From positions 6,906,501 to 6,970,500 of the forward strand of contig NZ_CP073720.1 in the NCBI RefSeq assembly GCF_025137375.1: DNA of 64,000 nucleotides. Reading direction: 5' to 3'. Shown one piece after another: positions 41,247 through 49,118 of the stretch (the first letter of the stretch is position 1; every line of letters starts with the position of its first letter). The notes beneath the pieces were generated by a model. It was not told the origin of the DNA. It ran no database searches and was given only the letters and a program-made list of their open reading frames with translations. The position numbers were made by a program, and so were the translations under genes. This DNA is from Dactylosporangium fulvum. Lineage in GTDB: Bacteria > Actinomycetota > Actinomycetes > Mycobacteriales > Micromonosporaceae.

Positions 41247-42299
41247 ATGACTGGCCGCCTCGAGATCCTCAGTTCCATCACCCGCTTCGCGCCGCAGGAC
41301 AGTGACGACGGTCCCTTTGCGCTGATCGAGGCAGCCCAGGCGGCCGAGCGTGCCGGCATCGACAACCTGCTGATCGGCTACTCGTCGCAGATTCCCGACG
41401 GGTGGTCGCTGGCCGGCTACGCGCTCGCGCACACCTCGTCGATCCGGGTGTTGCTGGCGCACCGTCCGGGCGTGATGGTGCCGACCGTCGCGGCGCGGAT
41501 GGCCGCGACGCTCGACGTGCTGTCGGGTGGCCGGTTCACGCTGAACGTCATCACCGGCGGCTCCCCCGAGGACCAGCTCCGCGAGGGCGACTTCGTCGCG
41601 CACGACGACCGGTACCGGCGCAGCATCGAGTACGTCGACATCATGCGACGCGTCTGGTCGGCCGGCGAACCGCTCGACATCGACGGCGATTTCTACCGGT
41701 TCCGCAACACCTCGCAGCGGCTCAAGCCGGTGCAGCCGGGCGGACCGACGATCTACATGGGCGGCGCCAGCAGCGGCGCGGCGGACTTCGCGGCCCGCCA
41801 GGCCGACGTCTACATGTCGTGGGCCGAGCCGGTCGCGATGGTCAAGGCGCGGTTCGACGAGGTCCGCGCCCGCTGCGCAGAGCTGGGCCGGCCGGTGCCC
41901 CGGTTCTCGGTGAGCCTGCGGCTGATCCTCGGCGACACCGAGGATGCCGCGTGGGCGGCGGCGAACGCGATGCTGCCGCCGGACTTCGAAGAGACCCGCC
42001 GCCGGGACCGGCACACCGAGGACGTCGGGCGAAACCGGCAGCTCGGCCTGGTCGAGGAGTCGCTGGTCCACGACGAGCGGCTCTGGCTCGGCCTCTCCGC
42101 CGCGACACACGGCCAGGGCGGCATGGGCGCGCTCGTCGGCACGCCCGAGCAGGTCAAGGACGCCTTGCTGCGCTACGTGTCCGAGGCCGGCGCCGACGCG
42201 CTGCTGATCACGGCGGCCGACGGATACTTCGGTGAGCTCCCGGACGGCTTCGTCGACGCGCTGCGCACCGAGGGCGACAAGATCGTCGCCGGTCGCTGA
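41247..42299 (+). CDS. LLM-class FMNH2-dependent monooxygenase (SsuD-like)
   Basis: A 350-aa TIM-barrel flavoprotein. LSGGRFTLNVITGGSPEDQL, RYRRSIEYVDIMRRVW, IYMGGASSGAADFAARQADVY and SWAEPVAMVKARFDEVRAR strongly resemble alkanesulfonate monooxygenase SsuD and its relatives (sulfoquinovose and dimethylsulfone monooxygenases). These use reduced flavin from a partner reductase to oxidise the carbon next to sulfur and release sulfite. ATG 41247 has GAAAGGA upstream. The flavin reductase encoded at 32453, at the end of the divergent operon, is the obvious partner. The organosulfur substrate is an inference from family; other LLM enzymes oxidise different compounds. Confidence 0.84.
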   Translation: MTGRLEILSSITRFAPQDSDDGPFALIEAAQAAERAGIDNLLIGYSSQIPDGWSLAGYALAHTSSIRVLLAHRPGVMVPTVAARMAATLDVLSGGRFTLNVITGGSPEDQLREGDFVAHDDRYRRSIEYVDIMRRVWSAGEPLDIDGDFYRFRNTSQRLKPVQPGGPTIYMGGASSGAADFAARQADVYMSWAEPVAMVKARFDEVRARCAELGRPVPRFSVSLRLILGDTEDAAWAAANAMLPPDFEETRRRDRHTEDVGRNRQLGLVEESLVHDERLWLGLSAATHGQGGMGALVGTPEQVKDALLRYVSEAGADALLITAADGYFGELPDGFVDALRTEGDKIVAGR

Positions 42300-42367
42300 T
42301 CGCGTGCTCGCCGCGGCCGCCCCGGCCGACGAGCTGACGCCGATCCTGCACCAAGAGCTCATGACAG

Positions 42368-42417
42368 AACGACCAGCGGATCATCCGTCCCTTGTGGAGG
42401 GTGATCCGCCGGTCGTT
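42368..42417. terminator. Bidirectional terminator hairpin
   Basis: A 19-base arm at 42368-42386 pairs with 42399-42417 at 17 positions (one further G-T), with a 12-base loop. It lies between the convergent monooxygenase and polyol/uronate dehydrogenase genes and can stop both transcripts. Confidence 0.8.
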
Positions 42418-42443
42418 CGGCCGTGAGGCATGGTGCGCAGCCG

Positions 42444-43763
42444 CTAGGGCGTCAGTGCGCGCACCGCGGCTGCCGGCCCGGATCGGGCCAGGACGCGCAA
42501 CAGGTCGCCGGTGCGCTCCTGAAACGCCGTGTCGGCCGCCAGCACCGCGCCGAACAACTCGTCCTCGCCGAGCACTGCCCGGACCAGCTCGTGTTCGTCG
42601 GGATGCCGGCGGCCGCGCTCGGCCAGGGCGGCCGCCCGAGGATCGCCCGGCGGGCCGCCGGCGAGCGCCTCCGGCTGACACAGGCAGCGCAGGTACGCCG
42701 CGGTGAGCAGGCACAGCGCGCTGGGCAGCGCGGACCGTCGCGCGTACCACGACGCGGTGTCGACGACCCGTTGCCGCAGCTTCAGCGAACCGTCGGCGCC
42801 GACCTGCTCGGTGCGGTGCCCGAGCGCGGCGTTGCCGAATCGGCCCGCCAGCGCGGCGCGGTAGGCCGGCGCGTCGAAGCCGTCCGGCGCGGGCAGCGTG
42901 GGCTGATACTCGTCGCCCAGCGCGTCGACGGCGGCGCGAACCACCGGGTCGGCGAACGCCGCGGCGATCAGCGCATGGCCGCGCAGCAGCCCGAGGTACG
43001 CGAGCATGCTGTTGCTGCCGTTGACCAGCCGGACCTTGATCGTCTCCCAGTCGTGAACGGCGGGGGTCACCAGCGCCCCCGCCTCGTGCCACGACGGCCG
43101 GTCGGCCGCGAACGAGTCGTCCAGCACCCACTGCCGGAACGGTTCGGCGGGCACCGGCACCTGGTCGGCGTAGCCGGCCCGGCGGGCCAGCTCGCGGTGC
43201 CGGTCGGTCGTGGCGGGCACGATGCGGTCGACCATCGTCGCCGGGAAGGCGACCCGCGCGTCCAGGTAGCCGGCGAGCGCGGAATCCTCGGTGCGAGCGG
43301 CGATCCGGCGCATCACGCCGGAGAGCACCTGCCCGTTGTCGGTGAGGTTGTCACAGCTGACCACGCTGATCGGCAGGCCGCCCGCGCCCGCCCGCCGGGA
43401 CAGACCGGCGGCCAGCAGCCCGAGCAGCGAACGGTCACCGGGCCGGTCATCCTGATAACCGGCCTCGGTGATCGTCAGCGTCACCACCGCGACCTCCGGC
43501 GACGCGATCGCGTCGACCACGCCGGCCGGGTCGTCGGCGGCGACCATCGCCCGGTCGACCACGTCGACGCGCTGTGCGTCGACGTGGTCGCCGTTGATGG
43601 TCAGCACCGTGTAGCGCATCTCCTGCCGCCGCAGCGTTTCTACCAGTGCCCGGTTGCTCCGGGCGATCCCGGTGATCCGCCAGTCGCCACCGGCCAGTTG
43701 CGTGTAGACGGCTTGGTGGCCACGGTGGAAATTGCCGAGCCCGAGGTGGACGATGCGCGGCAC
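42444..43763 (-). CDS. Mannitol dehydrogenase family (polyol/hexuronate) oxidoreductase
   Basis: A 439-aa member of the long-chain mannitol dehydrogenase/UxaB/UxuB family. The N-terminal Rossmann domain has HLGLGNFHRGHQAVY; the C-terminal domain carries the catalytic Lys243 in ETIKVRLVNGSNSMLAYLG. In characterised members Lys-x7-His is strictly used (Lys295/His303 in Pseudomonas mannitol dehydrogenase); here the eighth residue after Lys is Asn251. The GTG at 43763 lies one base after the cupin stop. It should interconvert a ketose/keto-uronate and the corresponding polyol or aldonate with NAD(H), for example fructuronate/mannonate, but the His change leaves the activity open. Confidence 0.83.
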   Translation of the reverse strand: MPRIVHLGLGNFHRGHQAVYTQLAGGDWRITGIARSNRALVETLRRQEMRYTVLTINGDHVDAQRVDVVDRAMVAADDPAGVVDAIASPEVAVVTLTITEAGYQDDRPGDRSLLGLLAAGLSRRAGAGGLPISVVSCDNLTDNGQVLSGVMRRIAARTEDSALAGYLDARVAFPATMVDRIVPATTDRHRELARRAGYADQVPVPAEPFRQWVLDDSFAADRPSWHEAGALVTPAVHDWETIKVRLVNGSNSMLAYLGLLRGHALIAAAFADPVVRAAVDALGDEYQPTLPAPDGFDAPAYRAALAGRFGNAALGHRTEQVGADGSLKLRQRVVDTASWYARRSALPSALCLLTAAYLRCLCQPEALAGGPPGDPRAAALAERGRRHPDEHELVRAVLGEDELFGAVLAADTAFQERTGDLLRVLARSGPAAAVRALTP

Positions 43764-43764
43764 G

Positions 43765-44151
43765 TCAGGGCCGGTAGGTGTCGAAGCGCTGCAGCGCGTA
43801 GAACTTCCGCACCGTCTCGTGGATCTCCCAGGTGCCACGCCATCCGTCCGGCAGCACCAGCACGTCACCCGGGCCGAGCTCGACCGCGTCACCGCCCTCG
43901 GTGGTGACCGTGGCCCGGCCGGAGATGATGTGGCAGATCTCCGCCCAGCCCTCGCGCTTGCCGCGCAGCAGGCCGGGAGTGGCCTCCCAGATCCCGGACT
44001 TCATGATGCCCTTGCGCTCGTCGGGCCACATCGGCAACGACACCTCGTAGACGTCGCCGCCCGGCGCGCTGCCGGCGACGGACTTCTCCGGCAGGTCGAC
44101 GGACTGGACCTGGGCGTGCCGGACGGCCGGCGTGATGGCGGACGTGGTCAT
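43765..44151 (-). CDS. Cupin domain protein
   Basis: A 128-aa single cupin barrel. EGWAEICHIISGRATVTTEG and LGPGDVLVLPDGWRGTWEIHETVRKFYA fit the cupin_3/DUF861 group, in which a small-molecule or metal site is formed by His and Glu residues; the second cupin motif keeps P-D-G-W. No strong prediction of substrate is possible. It is one base from the dehydrogenase gene and 36 bp from the Dabb gene, so it is probably a helper in the same sugar pathway, perhaps an epimerase or mutarotase-like step. Confidence 0.75.
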   Translation of the reverse strand: MTTSAITPAVRHAQVQSVDLPEKSVAGSAPGGDVYEVSLPMWPDERKGIMKSGIWEATPGLLRGKREGWAEICHIISGRATVTTEGGDAVELGPGDVLVLPDGWRGTWEIHETVRKFYALQRFDTYRP

Positions 44152-44187
44152 GACCTGTCTCCTTTGAGAAAACGCATTCGGACGCGG

Positions 44188-44478
44188 TCAGACGGGCCCG
44201 AGCACGACGCCGATGCCGTGCTCCTCGAGCTCGTCGACGGTTGCGGCCAACTTCTTGCGGCGCGGATCCGTGCGGTAGCGTTCGATCGCCGCCTCGTCCT
44301 CGGCACGCACCAGGATCACGTCGGTGTAGCCAGCCGACCAGGGCGAACTGTTCTTGCCGACGGTCACCTCGACGACACCGTCGATGTCGGCCAGCTCGCG
44401 GTAGCGGGCGAGCACTTCCTGCGCCGACTGTTCGGTGGCGACGTCCTTCCACCGCAGCAGGGAGATCTGCACGTACAT
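44188..44478 (-). CDS. Dabb (stress-responsive alpha/beta-barrel) domain protein
   Basis: 96 aa. The sequence starts MYVQISLLRWKDVATEQSAQ and shows the ferredoxin-like Dabb pattern (hydrophobic strand, helix RYRELADIDGVVEVTVG, strand TDVILVRAEDEAAIERYRTD). Such small dimeric proteins include dehydratases/cyclases and many of unknown role in catabolic operons. ATG 44478 follows an AAGGAG site. It is the first gene of the minus unit with the cupin and the polyol/uronate dehydrogenase. Confidence 0.72.
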   Translation of the reverse strand: MYVQISLLRWKDVATEQSAQEVLARYRELADIDGVVEVTVGKNSSPWSAGYTDVILVRAEDEAAIERYRTDPRRKKLAATVDELEEHGIGVVLGPV

Positions 44479-44550
44479 GCGGCTCCTTCATCGGATCGAT
44501 CGGGCAACGAGCGGCTCGCGACGGCTGGAGAGCAGCGCCCGAGCCGATGG

Positions 44551-44575
44551 TATAGTGAACAAGCGAAATAAATGC
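44551..44575. promoter_or_regulatory. Divergent promoter/operator region of the kinase-TetR operon
   Basis: A TATAGT (44551-44556) suits a -10 for the plus operon. On the minus strand the same segment reads TTTATTTCGCTTGTTCACTA, which shares CGCTTGT and a downstream ATA with the palindrome at 41016-41029. No clear -35 is seen. The position between two divergent operons, next to a TetR gene, makes it a candidate TetR-type operator. Confidence 0.4.
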
Positions 44576-44651
44576 TAGGGTTCGGCGTGTGGGCCCGTCA
44601 AGACACCTTCGGCCCCGATCCGGCAAGTCTTCCTGCTCCTGGAATGGCCTT

Positions 44652-45665
44652 ATGACGCTTGGGAATTCCGCTTCCGAGGCGCGCCGCGTGCTGTGTCTCG
44701 GCGCCTACATTCTCGACATCCTCGGCCGGCCGATCAGCCGCCTGCCCGATACGCAGAACAGCCAGCTCATCGAGGAGATCCGGCTGACGGTGGCCGGCAC
44801 AGCCGGTGGCACGGCGGTCGACCTGGCCCGGCTCGGCATCCCGACCTCGGCCGCCGGCGCGCTCGGCGACGACGCGGCGGGCCGATTCGTCCGCACGTTG
44901 CTCGACGATGCCGGTGTCGACACCCGTTGGCTGGCTACGATCGCCGGCGTGCAGACGTCATGCACCATGCTGCCGATCGCGCCGGACGGCTCGCGGCCGG
45001 CCTGGCACGTGCGGGGCGCCAACGCCCTCTTCGGTGCCGAACACCTGCCGTGGACGGAGCTGGGCGAGTTCGCCGCGGTCCACGTGGGCGGCGTGAATGC
45101 CCTGCCCGGCTTCGACGGCGACACGTGCGTGCAGCTGATGTCCGCGGCCAAGCAGGCCGGTTGCATCGTGACCGCCGACTGCCTGGGCGCGAAGCGGGCC
45201 GATGCGGCTGACCTGCTGCGCCGCTATCTGCCCTACGTCGACGTGTTCCTGCCGAACGACCTGGAGGCGTTGAAGATCACGGGAGCCGACCGGGTCTCCG
45301 ACGCCGCGGCCGCCTTCCGCAACATGGGCGCGGGCGCGGTCGTGGTGACCACCGGCCCGGACGGCTGCGTCGTCGCCGATTCCGGCGGTGTGTGGCGGAT
45401 TCCGGCGTATGACGTGCCGGTGGTCGACAGCACCGGCTGCGGCGACGCGTTCTCCGCCGGGGTGCTCGCCGGCCTGGTCAGCGGCTGGGACCTCGAGCGC
45501 TGCGTCAACTACGGCAATGCCGCCGCAGCGCTGACCTTGCAGGCGCTAGGTTCTGACGGCGGCCGGCTTTCCGCGGAGCGGGTCACCGCTGCGCTCTCCG
45601 GCCCGCATCGCTCGTTCACCGACGGATCGCCAGGAGAACAGGGAGTACAGCAGTGCCGAAGATAG
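44652..45665 (+). CDS. PfkB-family sugar kinase
   Basis: About 337 aa with both PfkB signatures: the N-terminal GGTAVDLARLGIPTSAAGALGDD glycine-rich substrate region and the C-terminal DSTGCGDAFSAGVLAGL with the catalytic Asp of GCGDAF. Relatives phosphorylate ribose, fructose, 2-keto-3-deoxygluconate or tagatose. Given kduI and hydroxyacid dehydrogenases in the locus a 2-keto-3-deoxy sugar acid kinase is plausible, but a pure sequence call is not possible. ATG 44652 is favoured over a GTG at 44589 because the PfkB domain starts shortly after it. Its 3' end overlaps the TetR start by 13 bp. Confidence 0.8.
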   Translation: MTLGNSASEARRVLCLGAYILDILGRPISRLPDTQNSQLIEEIRLTVAGTAGGTAVDLARLGIPTSAAGALGDDAAGRFVRTLLDDAGVDTRWLATIAGVQTSCTMLPIAPDGSRPAWHVRGANALFGAEHLPWTELGEFAAVHVGGVNALPGFDGDTCVQLMSAAKQAGCIVTADCLGAKRADAADLLRRYLPYVDVFLPNDLEALKITGADRVSDAAAAFRNMGAGAVVVTTGPDGCVVADSGGVWRIPAYDVPVVDSTGCGDAFSAGVLAGLVSGWDLERCVNYGNAAAALTLQALGSDGGRLSAERVTAALSGPHRSFTDGSPGEQGVQQCRR

Positions 45666-46255
45666 TGGACCACGGTAAGCGTCGTGAGGAACTGCTCGAG
45701 GCGGTGACCCGCGTGATCGCGCGCTCCGGCATCGACGGCGCCACCATGCGGGCGATCGCCGACGAGTCGGGCTGGTCGACCGGGTCGCTCGCACACTACT
45801 TCTCCGATCGCGACGACATACTGGCTTCGGCCCTGCGCTACTCGCACCGCGTGATCCGCGAGCGGTGGGCCCGCAAGCTGGAAGGGCTGGCCGGCCTCGC
45901 CGCGCTCCGCGAGCTGGTCCTCGACAACCTGCCGCTCGACGCCGAACGGACGTCCGAGACCCGGCTGGAGATCATCTTCTGGGGACAGGCGCTCAACGCG
46001 CCGTTCCTCATGGAGGTCCAGCAGAGCGAGGAGACCGACCTGTTCCGCACGATGCGCGAACTGGTCGTCGACGCACAGGTGGCGGGTGAAGTGGAGCGCC
46101 GGCTCAACCCGGACCTGGTCGCCGAGCGGCTGCTCGCGCTGATCGACGGGCTGAGCCTGCACCGCCTGCTCTACGGCTCGCGGCTGTCCACCTCGGCCAT
46201 GACCAAGATCATCGATCAGGAGTTCGAAGCACTCAGTCCCTCCTCCGGGGACTGA
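45653..46255 (+). CDS. TetR-family transcriptional regulator
   Basis: A 200-aa regulator. The N-terminal helix-turn-helix reads GATMRAIADESGWSTGSLAH, then YFSDRDDILASAL; the C-terminal part resembles the BetI-type TetR_C_6 ligand domain (LRELVLDNLPLDAERTSETR). GTG 45653 lies within the kinase gene end, and GGAGTACA precedes it. It probably controls the operons of this region through the CGCTTGT-containing sites at 41016-41029 and 44551-44575; the ligand would be the imported sugar-type compound or a product. Confidence 0.85.
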   Translation: MPKIVDHGKRREELLEAVTRVIARSGIDGATMRAIADESGWSTGSLAHYFSDRDDILASALRYSHRVIRERWARKLEGLAGLAALRELVLDNLPLDAERTSETRLEIIFWGQALNAPFLMEVQQSEETDLFRTMRELVVDAQVAGEVERRLNPDLVAERLLALIDGLSLHRLLYGSRLSTSAMTKIIDQEFEALSPSSGD

Positions 46256-46304
46256 GTCACCGATCCATCGGCGCACGCCCGCGGGCACGAAAGGTGAGCA
46301 CAGC

Positions 46305-47165
46305 ATGACCAGCAGAGAGACCGCCGTGGTCACCGGCGGAAACCGCGGTATCGGCGCCGGGGTCGTCGACGAGCTGGCAGCCGCCGGCTACGACGTGGTC
46401 TTCTCCCATCGCGGCGAGCCGGAGAAGGCGCGCGACGTCGCTGAGTCCGCCCGCCGGTACGGCGGGCGGGTCGAGCCCGTGGAGGCCGACTTCCGCGACC
46501 CGGGCCAGGTCCGGCACTTCGCCGAGCGGGCCGTCGGCGACTTCGGTCCGGTGCAGGTGCTCGTCAACAACGCCGGCCGCGGTTACTCCGAGCGGCTCTG
46601 CGACACCCGGCTCACCGACGTCGACGACGTGTACGCCGTCAACTTCCGCGCTCCGCTGCTGCTCACCCAGCTCGTCTCGCGGCACATGATCGACGAGCGG
46701 ATCGCCGGCCGCATCGTCTTCGTCACCTCGATCCGCGCCCGGTGGGTCGATCCGGTTGATGCCGTCTACGGCGGGCTGAAGGCCGCGCTCGACCGGGCGA
46801 TGCGGTCATGGGCGCTGGAGCTGTCGGTGCACCGCATCCGGGTCAACGCGATCGCCCCCGGTGCGATCGAGGTGTTCCCGGAGCGGGCGCACCGCTACCG
46901 CGAGCTGGACCGCGACATCCCGCTCGGCCGCACCGGCACACCGTCGGACATCGCCAAGACCGTGCGTTTCCTGGTGTCCGACGACGCGTCCTACATCACC
47001 GGCGCGTCGATCCCGGTCGACGGCGGGATGCCGCTGCCGGCCACCTACGCCGGCGACGACATCGGTCCGGGCAACCGCTGGGGCCAGGTGCAGGTGCGGC
47101 AGCCGACGAGCGACTTCGCCCGCCACCCGGGCGGATACGACCCGGCGCCGGGCGAGCGGACCTGA
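46305..47165 (+). CDS. Short-chain dehydrogenase/reductase (SDR)
   Basis: A 286-aa SDR with TGGNRGIGAG cofactor motif, NNAG at the fourth strand and the active site with Tyr and Lys in AVYGGLKAAL preceded by Ser in VTSIRARW. About 25 extra residues follow the usual PVDGGMPLP C-terminus. FabG/KduD-like sugar dehydrogenases belong here; it could supply the KduD-type oxidation missing beside kduI, but this is inference. ATG 46305 has AAAGGTGA upstream. Confidence 0.84.
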   Translation: MTSRETAVVTGGNRGIGAGVVDELAAAGYDVVFSHRGEPEKARDVAESARRYGGRVEPVEADFRDPGQVRHFAERAVGDFGPVQVLVNNAGRGYSERLCDTRLTDVDDVYAVNFRAPLLLTQLVSRHMIDERIAGRIVFVTSIRARWVDPVDAVYGGLKAALDRAMRSWALELSVHRIRVNAIAPGAIEVFPERAHRYRELDRDIPLGRTGTPSDIAKTVRFLVSDDASYITGASIPVDGGMPLPATYAGDDIGPGNRWGQVQVRQPTSDFARHPGGYDPAPGERT

Positions 47166-47166
47166 C

Positions 47167-48159
47167 GTGCCCGACTCCCTGCTCGCGCTCGCCGGCGTCG
47201 CCGCGGACGGCGCACCGACGCTGCAGCTGCGCAGCGCGGACGGCGCTGACCTGCTCTCCAGCACTCCGTTGGCGGCCACACCCGGCTACCTGTCGTGGGC
47301 AGCCGACGCGGGCGTGCTCTTCGTCGCCTGCACCGCGGGCGACGAGGGGATCCTGGACGCCTACCGGCTCGACGGCGCGGGCTTCGTCCCTGTCGACCGG
47401 GCGGTGAGCGAGCCGGCTGCCGTCCACGTCGCAGCGACCGCGGACGCCACTCGGGTGGTGACCGCGCATTACCGCAGTGGCGCCACCTGCTGCTGGACGT
47501 TCACCGGCGACCGGCTGAGCCTGGACGAGACGATCGCCGGCAGCGGCAGCAGCGTGACCCCGCGCCAGCAGAGTAGCCACGCGCACAGTGCGCTCCCCCT
47601 CGCCGACGGGGTGCTCGTCGCCGACTTCGGCGCGGATGCCGTGCGCCGCTACCGGTTCGGCCCGACCGGCCCGCACCTGGCGGCGAGCTGGCCGGCGCCG
47701 CCCGGCAGCGGCCCGCGCCACCTCGCCCGCACCGGCGACACGAGTGTGCTCGTCGTCTGTGAGCTGGCCAGCACCGTGCACCGCCTCGACGTCGGCTCGC
47801 TCACCGAGCTCACCGCGCCGGTCAGCACCCTGCCGGCCGACTACCGTGACGCGAACCAGACCTCGGACATCATCGTGCACGCCGGGACGATCCTGGTCGG
47901 CAACCGTGGACACAACTCGGTGGCTGCGCTGCCGCCGGCCGGCGGCCGGCCGCGCTGGACCGCCACCCGCGGCTGGCCGCGTGACCTGTCGACCTCGCCC
48001 GGCGGGCTGCTCGCGGTGGCCAACGAGGACACCGGCTGGCTCGAGACCTTCCGCCTCGCCCCCGACCACACACTCGCGCCGCTGCGGCAGACGGCCGCAC
48101 TCGCGCAGGCGATCACCGTCGGCTACCTGACCCCGTCCGCTCGATCGGAGCAGCCATGA
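47167..48159 (+). CDS. Lactonase family protein (6-phosphogluconolactonase YbhE-like beta-propeller)
   Basis: A 330-aa protein that reads as a seven-bladed propeller: repeated short strand patterns such as GVLFVACTAG, GVLVADFGADAVRRYRF, GPRHLARTGDTSVLVVCELA, IILVHAG-type and GGLLAVANEDTGWLETFRL. The last is typical of lactonase_7/YbhE. It would hydrolyse a sugar-acid lactone in the cytoplasm, which fits the aldose dehydrogenase-type genes downstream. The GTG start at 47167 lies one base after the SDR stop; the 3' end overlaps the next gene by ATGA. Confidence 0.78.
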   Translation: MPDSLLALAGVAADGAPTLQLRSADGADLLSSTPLAATPGYLSWAADAGVLFVACTAGDEGILDAYRLDGAGFVPVDRAVSEPAAVHVAATADATRVVTAHYRSGATCCWTFTGDRLSLDETIAGSGSSVTPRQQSSHAHSALPLADGVLVADFGADAVRRYRFGPTGPHLAASWPAPPGSGPRHLARTGDTSVLVVCELASTVHRLDVGSLTELTAPVSTLPADYRDANQTSDIIVHAGTILVGNRGHNSVAALPPAGGRPRWTATRGWPRDLSTSPGGLLAVANEDTGWLETFRLAPDHTLAPLRQTAALAQAITVGYLTPSARSEQP

Positions 48160-49118
48160 AATTCGTCTGTGTCGACGGCGTCCCCCGCTACCGCGACCTC
48201 GCCGCGACCTTCGCCGCCACGATGCTGCAGCCGCATGGCCATGATCTCGACTGGTACGAGGAGGCCGCACCGGACGCCGACCGGTTCGCCGAGCTGGCCG
48301 CCGGCGCCGACGGGCTGCTGCTGTACGGCCTGCGCGGCCGGTTCCCCGCCGAGGTGCTCGACCGCTGCCCGACGATCAAGATCGTCGGCTACCTCGGCAC
48401 CGGAGTCGCCCGCGCCGTCGACGTGCCCGCCGTCCGCTCCCGCGGGGTGGCCGTGTGCAACGTGCCCGACTACGCCAGCGACAGCGTCGCGGAGCTGACC
48501 ATCGCGCTGCTGCTCGCGGTCGCCCGCCGGCTCACCGAGGGCGATCGCACCGTCCGGGCCGGCGAATGGGCGCGCCGGCCGGGGCGGCAGCTGATCGGCA
48601 AGCAGCTCGGCGTCGTCGGTGCCGGACCGATCGCCGCGAAGGTGATCAGCCGCGCCCGCGGCCTGGGCATGCGGCCGGTGTGCTGGACCCGCCGCCCGAC
48701 GCCGGAGCGCGCGGCGGCACTCGGTGTCGAGTTCGTCGAACTGCCCGCGTTGTTCGCGGAGTCGGACGTCGTCAGCCTGCACCTGAGCCACACCCCCGCC
48801 ACCGACGGGCTGATCTCCGCGCAGTTGCTCGGCATGCTGAAGCCGGACGCGATCTTCGTCAACACGGCCCGGGCCGAGCTCGTCGACACGGCCGCGCTGT
48901 ACGACCTGCTCCGCCGCGAGGCGATCTTCGGAGCCGGCCTGGACGTGTTCGACCCCGAGCCGCCGGACCTCTCCGCACTTCCACTCGACGCCAACCTGGT
49001 GCTCGCCCCGCACGCCGCGTCGGTGACCGCCGAGACGTTCGGCGTGGCCCTGCGCATCGGCATCGAGAACCTGCGCGCGTTCGCCGCCGGTGAGCTCGTC
49101 AACGAGGTGACCGAGTGA
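48156..49118 (+). CDS. D-isomer-specific 2-hydroxyacid dehydrogenase
   Basis: A 320-aa dehydrogenase. NAD-binding motif GVVGAGPIAAKVI, active-site Arg in NTARAELVD, Glu in DVFDPEPPD and His in LAPHAAS. It is the second such enzyme in this locus (the other at 33786) and differs clearly from it. Both ends overlap neighbours by four bases. It should reduce a 2-oxo acid made from the sugar. Confidence 0.84.
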   Translation: MKFVCVDGVPRYRDLAATFAATMLQPHGHDLDWYEEAAPDADRFAELAAGADGLLLYGLRGRFPAEVLDRCPTIKIVGYLGTGVARAVDVPAVRSRGVAVCNVPDYASDSVAELTIALLLAVARRLTEGDRTVRAGEWARRPGRQLIGKQLGVVGAGPIAAKVISRARGLGMRPVCWTRRPTPERAAALGVEFVELPALFAESDVVSLHLSHTPATDGLISAQLLGMLKPDAIFVNTARAELVDTAALYDLLRREAIFGAGLDVFDPEPPDLSALPLDANLVLAPHAASVTAETFGVALRIGIENLRAFAAGELVNEVTE

